Source: an uncultured Lachnospiraceae bacterium
GTDB lineage: Bacteria; Bacillota; Clostridia; Lachnospirales; Lachnospiraceae
Length of the DNA stretch: 64,000 nt
Direction: 5' to 3'
NCBI GenBank assembly: GCA_910576975.1
Contig: CAJTJY010000018.1
Span: forward strand, 1 to 64,000
Numbering within the stretch: position 1 is the first letter of the stretch; each line of letters begins with the position of its first letter. The notes beneath the pieces were generated by a model. The model worked only from the letters and a program-made list of their open reading frames with translations. It ran no database searches and was not told the DNA's origin. Shown in pieces: positions 17,468-26,904 of the stretch. Made by a program: the position numbers and the translations under genes.

Positions 17468-18268
17468 CTATGCATGTTCCGCCCCTTCCTCTTTTGGACG
17501 TTCTAACACTTCGATGCCGCTGGCGTCATCCTCAATCTGCATTTGAATCTGCTTTAATTTCGCATCCTGGGCAATTGCACGCATGATACGATTCACGTCC
17601 TCTGGGGAAAACATCCCGATCGCTTTAGACAAGTCCCCGATATTCTCCCGGTTAAATACCAGGCACCCTCCTTCTTCCAGAGAGACGGAAATACAATTCT
17701 TTGGATTAGACACGTCCCCCAGACAGATACGGTTATTCTCATAGTCGCACTGAAACTTGACGCCATTGTAATCTACGACGCCGTTCTCATCCGCCATCAG
17801 AGAATACGGCGCCTGTTTATCCATCCCCAAAATTTTTTGAATCGCCTCGTCTGACACCGTGTGATCAGCGGCAGTTTGAATCTCCCATGTTCCAAGTTCC
17901 CGAAAAACAGCTTTGCTTTCGCTGCCAGCCTGTGGCGCTTGTTGTTCTTGGGCATTGCCGCCTTCAAGCAACCGTTTTAGTTCCGCTGCCGCCCTTGCGC
18001 CGCTTCCTAAAACATAAGCTTGTGTCTGTTCCTTTTTCTGATCCAGCGCTTCTTTGCCGCGCTCTTGCAAATCCTCCTGATACTTTGCAATCGCATGGTC
18101 TGCCTCATGCAATAGCCTATCCCATTCTTTTGATGAAAATTCATGAATCACCTTTGAGCTCTCGCCAATCTGTCCTGTCGATGGCTGATTCTGTTTTGCA
18201 TACCCTGAAACTGCCTGTGAAAAATATCCTGTTCCGTTACTGGCTTGTACTCTGTCTAACATACTCAT
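17468..18268 (-). CDS. Hypothetical protein, unknown family
   Basis: A 266-residue soluble protein without a signal peptide. The N-terminus is Ser/Gly/Gln-rich (MSMLDRVQASNGTGYFSQAV), followed by a helical region with coiled-coil character (residues about 45-75), a Gln/Ala linker and a mixed alpha/beta C-terminal half containing DYNGVKFQCDYENNRICLGD and FSPEDVNRIMRAIAQD. I do not recognise it. The style, a signal-less Ala/Gln-rich N-terminus before a structured domain, is shared with the genes at 29393 and 35238 in this window. It is first of a likely operon with the CPBP and MATE genes. Confidence 0.65.
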   Translation of the reverse strand: MSMLDRVQASNGTGYFSQAVSGYAKQNQPSTGQIGESSKVIHEFSSKEWDRLLHEADHAIAKYQEDLQERGKEALDQKKEQTQAYVLGSGARAAAELKRLLEGGNAQEQQAPQAGSESKAVFRELGTWEIQTAADHTVSDEAIQKILGMDKQAPYSLMADENGVVDYNGVKFQCDYENNRICLGDVSNPKNCISVSLEEGGCLVFNRENIGDLSKAIGMFSPEDVNRIMRAIAQDAKLKQIQMQIEDDASGIEVLERPKEEGAEHA

Positions 18269-18284
18269 TGCTCCTTTCTAAAGA

Positions 18285-18330
18285 TAAAAAAGACACTTAT
18301 CTCTACCCATCCTTGAGATATAAGTGCCTT
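18285..18330 (-). terminator. Terminator downstream of the HAD gene
   Basis: Minus-strand GGCACTTATATCTC / GAGATAAGTGTC stem followed by six T. It ends the long folate-to-HAD operon. Confidence 0.85.
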
Positions 18331-18395
18331 CCATAGCTGACTTATATATCGGCAATATTTCAGAAAGACTTAAAGCATTTTCCCATAATTTACAA

Positions 18396-19064
18396 TCACT
18401 GACTCTCAACCTGGCTGTTTTCCAGGAAATCCACCACTTGCGGCAAACTGTCAAAAATCGCAAGCACCCCTGCTTTTTTCATCTCATCAAAATCCTGTTC
18501 AAATCCATATGTGACCCCAATGCAGTCGATCCCTGCCTGGCTGGCTCCCTGGGCGTCATATTTGGTATCGCCGATCAGCACTGCCTGGCTGCGGTCTTGA
18601 ATCGCAAGACGCTTCATCACATCTTCGAGCACCTCTATTTTGGTACTTGCGCCTGCGTCGCTGGCGCCTCCAATCAAGTCAAAATACTGATCCAGCTTTA
18701 AATATTCCAAAACCACGTGACAGAAGTCTTCTCTTTTGGAAGAAGCAACGCCAAGCTCAAAGCCCAGTTCTCGCAGCCGCTTCAAAGAACTTTTCACATC
18801 CGGGTATAAGAAACACTCATAAACGCCCACCGTCTCATACCTCTGCCGGAAAAAAGCAACAGCCTGATTTGATTTCTCTTCTGAAAATCCATATTCCCTG
18901 GCAAACGACTCCACCAGCGGCGGCCCGATAAAGCGTTCCAATCTTCGCTGATCCGTCTCAAAGATTCCAAGCTGTCCCAACGCATGGCGGACGCTCTTAG
19001 TGACGCCCTCCCCGGTATTGACCAAAGTTCCATCTAAATCAAATAATACCGTAGTTTTTTTCAT
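18396..19064 (-). CDS. HAD-superfamily phosphatase (phosphoglycolate phosphatase-like)
   Basis: A 222-residue HAD hydrolase. Motif I FDLDGTLVNT (nucleophile Asp, residue 9), motif II VASSKR, motif IV IGDTKYDAQGA; the helical cap between motifs I and II is the Gph/5'-nucleotidase type. Small phosphoesters or nucleotides are likely substrates. It starts 4 bases after the AAA-ATPase stop and is the last gene of the folate-VWA-AAA operon. Confidence 0.9.
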   Translation of the reverse strand: MKKTTVLFDLDGTLVNTGEGVTKSVRHALGQLGIFETDQRRLERFIGPPLVESFAREYGFSEEKSNQAVAFFRQRYETVGVYECFLYPDVKSSLKRLRELGFELGVASSKREDFCHVVLEYLKLDQYFDLIGGASDAGASTKIEVLEDVMKRLAIQDRSQAVLIGDTKYDAQGASQAGIDCIGVTYGFEQDFDEMKKAGVLAIFDSLPQVVDFLENSQVESQ

Positions 19065-19068
19065 TTTT

Positions 19069-20574
19069 CTATGACATCCTCTCTAGCAGGTTCCTGCGCT
19101 TCTCATCAAACAACAATTCCTTATTATAACGGTAATACCGCTCACATGCACAGTTCTGCAGGAAGCTTACGCTATCAGAATTAGAATTTAATTCTGTAAT
19201 AAATATTACCATTTCCTGGCTGTTCCCAAAAGCCCCCTCCAAAAAGTCAAAAACATATTCCAACATCTGGCCAGCCTCCCGACGCTTAGATTCAAAGCTT
19301 TCATTTTCCTGGTGAAATAGCTCTTTGACATGTAAAAGCGCCGTTTCTCGTTCCTGGATCCCCTCGATCTTCAAGGACTGTTGCAGACTTTCCAATGCCG
19401 TGATCACTCTTTTACACCTTTGATCTTCCTTTCGTCCCAAAACCTGCGCCTTTTTCTTTGTATTATAATTTAAAATATATTTATTTAACACATCTGAGAA
19501 CAACTGCTGTCCGTTTGGCGCTTTGGGTCCAGAAATGACAAGTTCCTTGTATTCTACTAGGCATTCGTGGAGCTCTTGCATATACCACTCCAACTGCATC
19601 GAGGCGCGCAATGTCTCATTGACCCTAGAAATCAGCAATCCTAACACGCTGAGCCTCTCGTCAAAAGAGGCATGCGCTACTTTTTTAAGAAGGACTTGAT
19701 CTGGATTCCCTTTTAAAATCTCCTCAATCTGGTAATCAGTCTGATACTTGCCATATAATTCGAGATAGTTGGCAAAATCTTTGGCGATCTTCGGATGCTG
19801 GATATACTGCGCCACTACTTCCCGGTCCGCTATTTTTCCCATTTTCTCGTACACTTGAATCAAATTAGATAGATCTTCCCAGCCTCTTGGCGTAGCAAAA
19901 TTCCTGCCGTCTATGGTAGTCTCCATCTGATAGAAATTCTGTTTTCTGATATTCAAATAGGAAACCACTGCTCCATGAATTCCCTGACTGTAAGCATATT
20001 CTTTCCAAACCTCAAAATCTGCTTCCACCTCGATCTTCTTCACCCGGTCCATGGTGACTACGTCAAACTCCCGTACAGAACGGTTGTACTCCGGCGGATT
20101 CCCCGCTGCCACGATCACCCATCCTTGCGGTATTTTATGATTTCCAAAAGATTTACACTGCAAAAACTGAAGCATTGCCGGAGCCAAGGTCTCTGAGACA
20201 CAGTTGATCTCGTCTAAAAACAGGATTCCCTGGCGCAAGCCTGTCTCTTCCATCTTCTCGTAGACAGAAGCCACGATCTCACTCATAGTATACTCAGTAA
20301 CGGCATACTCGGTGGACTGGTACTGTCTTTTCGAGATAAAAGGCAGGCCAATAGCGCTCTGCCTTGTATGATGGGTGATAGTATATGACACTAGGCCGAT
20401 CCCGCATTCTTTTGAAATCTGTTCCATAATCTGTGTCTTGCCAATCCCCGGGGACCCCAGCAGGAAAATAGGACGCTGACGGATCACGGGAATTTCATAT
20501 TCCCCATATGCATCCTTTCTTAAATATGCCGCTATGGTATCCTTAATCTCTTGCTTCGTCCGCTTTATATTCAT
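19069..20574 (-). CDS. MoxR/RavA-like AAA+ ATPase
   Basis: A 501-residue AAA+ protein. Walker A GSPGIGKT (about residue 40), Walker B LFLDEIN, and sensor-1-like AAGNPPEYN resemble the MoxR clade, which acts as chaperone with a VWA-domain partner; the VWA gene is immediately upstream. The C-terminal 220 residues are helical and family-specific. The start is the ATG after GGAGGTAGCC. By analogy with RavA-ViaA the pair may load cofactors or remodel a substrate complex; the substrate is unknown. Confidence 0.85.
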   Translation of the reverse strand: MNIKRTKQEIKDTIAAYLRKDAYGEYEIPVIRQRPIFLLGSPGIGKTQIMEQISKECGIGLVSYTITHHTRQSAIGLPFISKRQYQSTEYAVTEYTMSEIVASVYEKMEETGLRQGILFLDEINCVSETLAPAMLQFLQCKSFGNHKIPQGWVIVAAGNPPEYNRSVREFDVVTMDRVKKIEVEADFEVWKEYAYSQGIHGAVVSYLNIRKQNFYQMETTIDGRNFATPRGWEDLSNLIQVYEKMGKIADREVVAQYIQHPKIAKDFANYLELYGKYQTDYQIEEILKGNPDQVLLKKVAHASFDERLSVLGLLISRVNETLRASMQLEWYMQELHECLVEYKELVISGPKAPNGQQLFSDVLNKYILNYNTKKKAQVLGRKEDQRCKRVITALESLQQSLKIEGIQERETALLHVKELFHQENESFESKRREAGQMLEYVFDFLEGAFGNSQEMVIFITELNSNSDSVSFLQNCACERYYRYNKELLFDEKRRNLLERMS

Positions 20575-20588
20575 GGCTACCTCCATAT

Positions 20589-21908
20589 TTACCGTACTAT
20601 GTCCACAGTCTGTCCCAATTCCCTCTCGTCTAAGATGAGCTTCATCGCCCAGGGCGGCACGTCCACGTCCAGATAATCGCCCTGAAAGAACACAAACGCC
20701 GTGTCAAACGGAGGCTTTTTCAAAGGAAAGGCGCCATATCCATCTGTAAAATAGATCAGCCCCCGCAACTTGTGAAAGGTCTTTTTTGCCAGCAGTGTGC
20801 TGACATACTCAAATGCTGGGCGAAAATCTGTTCCGCCCAGCCCCTTGAGCTCAAATTGCTCCATATAACTTTGCAGCTCTTGCTTGTTCCGAATGACAAC
20901 ATCTGATTGAACATTTTCATCACACTGAATAATATGAATGCAAAATTTACGATAGAAAGACTGCGACTGGCTTAAGATGCCATATGTCTCTTCCAAAAAC
21001 TTCTGGACAAGCCCCATTTTGCAGGACATAGATGTGTCAATCACGATTACGAAATCTTCGATCCGCTGTATTTCTTGTGTCTCCAAATGTTCAATCAAAG
21101 GCATGTTCCCATATAATTCCATGCCATAATGATAGAAAATATAATCGAAGCTGTCCAAGTCCACTTTCATTTCTTCCTTCCAAACGCAGAATTTCTTCAA
21201 AAACTCCCGATAATCATAGCGCTCCCGGTTTTCCACGTGAAGCTGCTCTTTCAATCCTTGGGCATCTTTTGCAGCCTCCTTGGAAAAAGTTTCCAGCTCC
21301 GTCTCCATCCTGTCCCTGATATCCTTCCATCGATTCTGCTGTTCCATAGGGGCTTTTGCAGTTCTCTGTTGTCTCCACAAAGAATGTTCATCAACGGCAA
21401 ATTCCTGAATCAGACGCGCCACGACACGGATATCGGGCCTGGCATTTTGAAGAACCCAGAATATCCCCTCCCCATTGAGCACCGAAAGCTTTTTTTCAAG
21501 CCCCTGATACACTGCTCTGCGATAAGGCTTTGGCGCAACTCTAAGGCAGCGGCAAGGCAGTCCGTCGATGACTGATTCCACTGCGATGTCACACGCCAGA
21601 TCCCAAAGCTGCTTGTCCTCATCCCCTCTTGGATTCCAGATATGGCCCATCAAGCAATGAAAAATACTGTGTAAATAACAGCGGTTTGCCAAAGAACTCC
21701 CGCTTCGATAGTGCTCCATCAAAAATTCAGGGTTATAGCGCAAAATCTCGCCATCTGTGGCAGTACGCCCAAGCTCTATTGATGGCTGCAGCGCCAGGCT
21801 GTGAAGCGCAACATCCAAAAAACGCAGATTCAGATAGAGCTCGTTTCGACATTCTCTGATAATCTCATTGCATATATCCACCTTTTTTGCCAATTGTTCT
21901 TCAAACAT
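20589..21908 (-). CDS. VWA-domain protein with metallopeptidase-like N-terminus (DUF2201 type)
   Basis: A 439-residue protein. The N-terminal part has an HSIFHCLMGH segment (near residue 80) like the metallopeptidase-related domain of DUF2201 proteins. The C-terminal VWA domain begins near residue 285 with an intact MIDAS: DTSMS (D291), GGTDFRP (T about 360) and FTDGYG (D about 389). VWA proteins bind targets through the metal site and pair with MoxR ATPases, here the next gene 14 bases downstream. Confidence 0.85.
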   Translation of the reverse strand: MFEEQLAKKVDICNEIIRECRNELYLNLRFLDVALHSLALQPSIELGRTATDGEILRYNPEFLMEHYRSGSSLANRCYLHSIFHCLMGHIWNPRGDEDKQLWDLACDIAVESVIDGLPCRCLRVAPKPYRRAVYQGLEKKLSVLNGEGIFWVLQNARPDIRVVARLIQEFAVDEHSLWRQQRTAKAPMEQQNRWKDIRDRMETELETFSKEAAKDAQGLKEQLHVENRERYDYREFLKKFCVWKEEMKVDLDSFDYIFYHYGMELYGNMPLIEHLETQEIQRIEDFVIVIDTSMSCKMGLVQKFLEETYGILSQSQSFYRKFCIHIIQCDENVQSDVVIRNKQELQSYMEQFELKGLGGTDFRPAFEYVSTLLAKKTFHKLRGLIYFTDGYGAFPLKKPPFDTAFVFFQGDYLDVDVPPWAMKLILDERELGQTVDIVR

Positions 21909-21929
21909 CCTGCCGCCCTTCCTCTTAGA

Positions 21930-22877
21930 TTACAACTCAAGCTTCTTTTTGTTTCCTGGAAATCTGCTGTGTCCCACATCCAGCAACATGCTGACTGCTT
22001 CCGTGTGTCCCCGCAGCTTTGCGGCTTCTAGGAACAGCTCTAGCTGCTCACGCTTGCCAATAAATTCCTGGGCAAGCCAGCGCAGATCTTCCAAGTCGTC
22101 TTTTGACAAAAAATAATTCGCCCCCGCCTCAAGGTGTTCTGACAGCCAGCCAGCATATTTTCTTCTTGCATACTCTTCCAATTTATATGGATAGCGCAGC
22201 CTTGACACTGCCATTTCTATCACATTTTTTAAATCCATATTGTATTTTCCAATTTCAAAGAGCCTGTCATATTCCTGAAAAACCACGCGCGTTTGAAAAA
22301 AAGCATTGCGATACTGAATCCCAACTCCATGCGTCTGGGTCGAAGTAATCCTCGCAGGAGTATTCTCCACAGCCTCCTCGTAAAACTCTGGAAAGACAAG
22401 ACGAAATATAAGCTCTTGCGACTCCTGCTCTTCTTTCCCTGGCTTTGCATAGCAGTCGACAATCACTTTCTGCTTTAAATCCTGCAAAATCTCCCGCAGG
22501 CAGGAATTTTGTTTCAGCCAGTGCATTTCCAGCTTGGAAAGGCGCCTGCATCCCGTAAAAGCGCCTGCACCTATAAAGGCAATGTTACTGTAGAAAGATA
22601 ATTTACGCAGCTTCACACAATTATAAAAAATATATCTTCCCAGTCTTCGCACTGTCTTAGGCAAATACAACTCTTCCAGCTTTTCTCCGCAGATGCATGG
22701 AAAACCGCCGTCATATTGCGGTTCCTGCTCGATCTCCTCTGCAAAAGCATATGCCGACACTTCCGTCACTGGAAGTCCTTCCAATTCTTCTGGTATCACC
22801 ACGCTTCCGCTGCTACCGTAACAACGGAGAATGCAAATTCCATTGCCCCTGGCTTCATATGCAAAGTTTTCTTCCAT
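21930..22877 (-). CDS. Leucine-rich-repeat (BspA/LRR_5-type) protein
   Basis: A 315-residue protein whose N-terminal third has LRR_5/BspA-like units: VVIPEELEGLPVTEVSAYAF, LYLPKTVRRLGRYIFYNC and IAFIGAGAFTGCRRL. The rest is helical, ending with an ankyrin-like TEAVSMLLDVGHSRF. There is no signal peptide, unlike secreted BspA proteins, so it is probably a cytosolic partner protein. It lies 4 bases after folBK and 21 bases before the VWA gene, which suggests function with the VWA/AAA pair. Confidence 0.75.
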   Translation of the reverse strand: MEENFAYEARGNGICILRCYGSSGSVVIPEELEGLPVTEVSAYAFAEEIEQEPQYDGGFPCICGEKLEELYLPKTVRRLGRYIFYNCVKLRKLSFYSNIAFIGAGAFTGCRRLSKLEMHWLKQNSCLREILQDLKQKVIVDCYAKPGKEEQESQELIFRLVFPEFYEEAVENTPARITSTQTHGVGIQYRNAFFQTRVVFQEYDRLFEIGKYNMDLKNVIEMAVSRLRYPYKLEEYARRKYAGWLSEHLEAGANYFLSKDDLEDLRWLAQEFIGKREQLELFLEAAKLRGHTEAVSMLLDVGHSRFPGNKKKLEL

Positions 22878-22881
22878 ATTC

Positions 22882-23754
22882 TTACACCTGCCCTTTTTTT
22901 GTTTCCTTTTGCCTTTCTAATAGTTCCTCCAGCATCTGCCGAACCGTCTTTCCATTCAGCGGATGGCGGTAACAGGGCGCAAGTTCTGCCATCGGTTTTA
23001 ATACAAAGTCCCGGTTGTGCATATCAGAATGCGGAATTTGGAGAAACTCAAGATCTAGCACTAAATCATCATAAAAAATAATATCCAAGTCCAGCGTCCT
23101 AGGGCCCCAATGAATCTTTCGTTCCCGGTGCGCCAGTTGCTCCACCTCATGCAAAAACTCCAGTAATTCCACCGGAGATAGCACCGTACGCAGCTTTATC
23201 ATGCCGTTTAAAAAATCTGGCTGCTCCACTCCGCCGTAAGGCTTGGTCGTTATAATCTTGGATTCAAGCTCCACCAGGCAGCCTTTGTTTTGTTTCAAAG
23301 CCTCTATGCCCTTTTTGATATATTCTCCCCGATCCCCAAGATTAGAGCCAATCGCAACATAAGCCTGATGCCAGCTGCGAGTGATTTCCACGGAAACTGT
23401 CTCCACTGGAAGCCCGATGGGCGCCCAAGGCTTTAAAACTTCAAGAGTCACTTTGTTTATTGCTGGAAATTCCAGCAGCAACGCCCTTGCCATCTGCTCT
23501 GCCACAGCCTCGATCAGTCGAAAAGTATGTTCTTTCATATATTTCGTAACAAAACGGGCAATTTCACCGTAATTAATGGTAGCTGTCAGATCATCCCTTA
23601 ATCCTGCTTCCCGAATTGGAAGATACGCTGTTACATTGATCAGGAATTTTTGACCAAGCTTATTTTCTTCCGGGAATACGCCATGATTCCCAAATACCTC
23701 CAGATTCTTGATATGGATCTGGTCTTGCCCCCAATCCGTCATTTTGCTTTCCAT
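22882..23754 (-). CDS. folK: Bifunctional dihydroneopterin aldolase / HPPK (FolB-FolK)
   Basis: A 290-residue fusion of two consecutive folate enzymes. Residues about 10-125 are FolB (KNLEVFGNHGVFPEENKLGQ, INYGEIARFV), making 6-hydroxymethyl-dihydropterin; residues about 130-285 are FolK (AYVAIGSNLGDR, RTLDLDIIFYDD), which pyrophosphorylates it. The start overlaps the folP stop by 16 bases; an internal ATG four codons on is also possible. The product feeds FolP, encoded just upstream. Confidence 0.95.
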   Translation of the reverse strand: MESKMTDWGQDQIHIKNLEVFGNHGVFPEENKLGQKFLINVTAYLPIREAGLRDDLTATINYGEIARFVTKYMKEHTFRLIEAVAEQMARALLLEFPAINKVTLEVLKPWAPIGLPVETVSVEITRSWHQAYVAIGSNLGDRGEYIKKGIEALKQNKGCLVELESKIITTKPYGGVEQPDFLNGMIKLRTVLSPVELLEFLHEVEQLAHRERKIHWGPRTLDLDIIFYDDLVLDLEFLQIPHSDMHNRDFVLKPMAELAPCYRHPLNGKTVRQMLEELLERQKETKKGQV

Positions 23755-24557
23755 CCCTTCCGTATCGCCTCTGCCATCTGAATAGCCCTCTTATTTTCCT
23801 GGACATCATGGACCCGCACAAACGCACAACCTGCCAAGAGGGCAAATATGGTAGTTACCAGCGTTCCTTCCACACGTTCCGTCACTGGAAGCTGCAGTGT
23901 CAAGCCAATAACGGATTTTCGTGATGTTCCCAAAAGAAGCGGATATCCAAGTTCCTTTAATTCCCCAAGCCTGTCGATCACTTCCAGATTCTGCTGATAA
24001 CTCTTTGCAAAACCCACTCCGGGATCAAGCATGATCTTATCCGGGGAGATCCCCGCTTCTTTGGCAAGATGCAGCGTTTCTTCCAGATCCGACTTTAGAT
24101 CCTCTATAAAGCTTGCGTATTTTGGCTCCTTGCGGTTGTGCATCAGGCAGCAGCAGACGCCAGACTCTGCAATTAATGACGCCATCTTATCATCGTGTTT
24201 TAAACCCCAGACATCATTGACCATGTCCGCTCCTGCCGCAATCGCCGCCTCTGCTACCTTGGCTTTGTAAGTGTCAATAGAGACTGGTATATCGAATCTT
24301 TGCTTTATTTTCTTTATGATCTCTACCGTCCTTGAAATTTCCTCTTGCTCTGTAATCTTTTGATATCCTGGCCTAGTGGATTCGCCTCCTACGTCAATGA
24401 CGTCTGCGCCTTCTGCAATCATCTGTTCCACATGCTGCAGCGCCGCATCTTCTTGGCTAAATTTTCCTCCATCTGAAAAAGAATCCGGGGTGACATTCAA
24501 AATCCCCATGATATAGGTAGTATTTGCTGTATCAAATGTTTTATTTCCAATTCTCAT
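23739..24557 (-). CDS. folP: Dihydropteroate synthase
   Basis: A 272-residue TIM-barrel DHPS, target of sulfonamides, condensing pABA with the pterin pyrophosphate. Diagnostic motifs: MGILNVTPDSFSDGGKF (residues about 16-32), DVGGESTRPGY, DPGVGFAKS, GTSRKSVIG. It lies between folE (12 bases upstream) and folBK (overlapping), in pathway order. Confidence 0.97.
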   Translation of the reverse strand: MRIGNKTFDTANTTYIMGILNVTPDSFSDGGKFSQEDAALQHVEQMIAEGADVIDVGGESTRPGYQKITEQEEISRTVEIIKKIKQRFDIPVSIDTYKAKVAEAAIAAGADMVNDVWGLKHDDKMASLIAESGVCCCLMHNRKEPKYASFIEDLKSDLEETLHLAKEAGISPDKIMLDPGVGFAKSYQQNLEVIDRLGELKELGYPLLLGTSRKSVIGLTLQLPVTERVEGTLVTTIFALLAGCAFVRVHDVQENKRAIQMAEAIRKGWKAK

Positions 24558-24569
24558 CTTGTCTCTCCT

Positions 24570-25127
24570 TTACCGTCTCATCATCTGCCAGAATTCTTCT
24601 TGGAAACATCGATTGTCTGCAAAAACGCCCCGGGTGGCTAAAGTAACCGTCTGTGCTCCTGACTTTTTGACGCCCCGCATTGTCATACACATATGTTCCG
24701 CTTCTAGCATCACCATTACGCCTTTTGGCTTTAGGCACTCCATTAATGCGTCTGCAATCTGCGTCGAAAGCTGTTCCTGGATTTGAGGGCGTCTCGCATA
24801 GACTTCCACTGTCCTCGCCAGCTTGCTTAATCCCACCACTCTTCCGTCCGGGATATAGGCAAGGTGCGCTTTTCCAAAAAAGGGAAGCAAATGATGCTCA
24901 CAGACAGAATAAAACAAAATGTCTTTCTCCAATACGATCCCGCATTGTTTCGCTTCAAACGTCTTGCTTAACGCTTCTTGCGGATTCTGATCCAATCCAG
25001 CAAAAATCTCCTCATACATCCGGGCAATTCTGTCTGGAGTCCCCTGAAGACCTTCTCTGCCTATGTCTTCTCCAATTCCCTCCAAAAGCAAGGCGACCCC
25101 CTGTCTGATTTTTTCCTTATCTATCAT
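24570..25127 (-). CDS. folE: GTP cyclohydrolase I
   Basis: A 185-residue FolE, the first step of pterin synthesis (GTP to dihydroneopterin triphosphate). Zinc ligands are visible in [15 protein letters not shown] and [21 protein letters not shown] is typical. The chosen ATG has AAGGAG 10 bases before it, which overlaps the folC stop; an earlier start would extend into folC. Confidence 0.96.
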   Translation of the reverse strand: MIDKEKIRQGVALLLEGIGEDIGREGLQGTPDRIARMYEEIFAGLDQNPQEALSKTFEAKQCGIVLEKDILFYSVCEHHLLPFFGKAHLAYIPDGRVVGLSKLARTVEVYARRPQIQEQLSTQIADALMECLKPKGVMVMLEAEHMCMTMRGVKKSGAQTVTLATRGVFADNRCFQEEFWQMMRR

Positions 25128-25131
25128 AGTT

Positions 25132-26430
25132 TCACTTCTCCTTGAGAGTTTCACGCAATTCTTTCAGATAAGACAGCGATCCAAATGCCAGTATCATTGA
25201 CATTTGCTCTTTTTCTGCACTCTTTAGGGCGGAAGATACCGCTTCCTCCATATTGGGGCAATAACGGACCTTTTGATGATACTTGCTCGCTTCTTTTGCC
25301 AATGCCTGTCCATCCATCGCTCTTTTATGAAAAGGAGTCACCGTGTATACCTTCCATGCCAATGGCAGCATGATTTGCAACATCTGCTCATGCTCTTTAT
25401 CTGCAAGTACTCCTATTATATAAATTATTTTGTAATTTGTAAAACCCCTTTTCAAAGTTTCCTGCAATTTTTTGGCAGCCCCGACATTGTGGGCGCCATC
25501 CATCACAAACAACGGCTCTTTAAAAACCGTTGAAAATCTGCCTTGCCACCTAGCGTTGGAAAGCCCTGTCCGCAGTTGCTGGTCTGTAATAGGAAATCCC
25601 ATAGTTTGCAACACCTTTGCCGTCTCAATCGCACAGGCTGCATTCTGCACTTGATATGCGCCAGACATGGAAAGGGCAAGCTCACCCAAGCCAGGATAGC
25701 AAAAATGCAGCATTCCGATCCCTGTATCATACCGGACATGCTCTGCCTGCCTCTCATCGCCGTAAACCAGGGCAACCCCTTTCCTGCAACATGCCTCTTC
25801 GATCACCTGGCATACCTGCGGCTCCTGCTTTGTGGCTACCACTGGACAGCCCTCTTTGATAATCCCTGCTTTGACTTTGGCAATATCACGCAGGCTGTTC
25901 CCTAAAAACCTCATGTGATCGATACTGATAGAAGTAAGGACGCTGACCAGAGGCTTGGTTATCACATTGGTAGCGTCTGTCTCCCCTCCCATTCCTGTTT
26001 CCAACACTACGACTTCGCATTTTTTGTGATAAAAATAAAGAAATGCCGCCGCCGTCTCCACCTCGAACACGGTAGGCTGCATTTTACCTTTTGCTTTCAT
26101 TCGTTCGCAAGCAGTCTTCACTTGAGCTATAACCTCTGCAAACTCCTCCCAGCTAATCCGTTTCCCATCAACCTGATACTGCTCCCTGCGGTCAAATACA
26201 GCAGGCGAAGTGTATGTTCCCACCCGAATCCCGGCCTCTATTAGGATAGAAGAAAGCATAGCGCACACAGAGCCCTTTCCGTTAGTGCCCGCCACATGGA
26301 TAAATTGCAGCTTTTGCTGGACATTGTCAAGCTCCGCCATCAGCTCCCGAATGCTTTCAAGCCCTAATACAATGCCGCCGCTGTTTTCAATCTGTTCTAA
26401 ATATGCCTGCACCTCTGCTTCATTGATCAT
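25132..26430 (-). CDS. folC: Dihydrofolate synthase / folylpolyglutamate synthase
   Basis: A 432-residue Mur-ligase-family enzyme that adds glutamate to dihydropteroate and folates. P-loop [19 protein letters not shown] (about residue 45), [11 protein letters not shown], and [12 protein letters not shown] are visible. AGGAGGACATAAAAG precedes the start. It is the first gene of the tight run folC-folE-folP-folBK-LRR-VWA-AAA-HAD. Confidence 0.95.
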   Translation of the reverse strand: MINEAEVQAYLEQIENSGGIVLGLESIRELMAELDNVQQKLQFIHVAGTNGKGSVCAMLSSILIEAGIRVGTYTSPAVFDRREQYQVDGKRISWEEFAEVIAQVKTACERMKAKGKMQPTVFEVETAAAFLYFYHKKCEVVVLETGMGGETDATNVITKPLVSVLTSISIDHMRFLGNSLRDIAKVKAGIIKEGCPVVATKQEPQVCQVIEEACCRKGVALVYGDERQAEHVRYDTGIGMLHFCYPGLGELALSMSGAYQVQNAACAIETAKVLQTMGFPITDQQLRTGLSNARWQGRFSTVFKEPLFVMDGAHNVGAAKKLQETLKRGFTNYKIIYIIGVLADKEHEQMLQIMLPLAWKVYTVTPFHKRAMDGQALAKEASKYHQKVRYCPNMEEAVSSALKSAEKEQMSMILAFGSLSYLKELRETLKEK

Positions 26431-26535
26431 CTTTTATGTCCTCCTGTGATGCTAAATAAATTTCCTAAATTAATATAAAAGATCTAAGGTAATTATGCAA
26501 CAACCATTGTAAAATTACCTCAGTCCTTTACAAAA

Positions 26536-26667
26536 CTATTGTTGCACAGTCTGAACTTCTGCAAGCTGCTCCACTTCTGCAACACTAAGCTCCGTATATT
26601 CTATAATCTCCTCAAATATTTGATTTCCTATCCTATAAGTGTGAAGACTCAGCTCTGCAAAACCCTA
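26536..26667 (-). pseudogene. C-terminal scrap of an Rpn/PD-(D/E)XK transposase-like gene
   Basis: A short frame in the 474-base gap before the LTA-synthase gene reads FAELSLHTYRIGNQIFEEII followed by EYTELSVAEVEQLAEV and a stop. The E-Y-T-x-L-S-V-x-E-V/I-x-x-L ending is typical of Rpn-family recombination-promoting nucleases. There is no start and an in-frame stop lies just upstream, so it is a relic. The rest of the gap holds the promoter at 26812 and nothing else I can identify. Confidence 0.4.
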
Positions 26668-26811
26668 ACTGCAAATGCCTGTTAAGTTTTTAACCCTCTG
26701 TCATTTTGCCATGTTTTTCCATATATGTTCATCCTTCGATACGCAAATTCACCATTTTATAAAGAAAATCTTAATATTTCCTGTCCGAAACGTAAATTTT
26801 ACATTTAGCAG

Positions 26812-26841
26812 TTGACTTTTCCTTGAAAGTGAGCTAATCTT
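26812..26841 (+). promoter_or_regulatory. Promoter of the LTA-synthase-like gene
   Basis: TTGACT (26812-26817), 18-base spacer, TAATCT (26836-26841), about 60 bases before the start at 26905. Confidence 0.55.
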
Positions 26842-26904
26842 TGCTATGTAAAAATGCATATTCATAATTTGTTCATAATAAATTCATATATATGGAGGGA
26901 ACTT

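Noticed and set aside
26431..26535. Tetrahydrofolate riboswitch upstream of folC
   Set aside because: The sequence is AT-rich and lacks any recognisable conserved pseudoknot or paired core.
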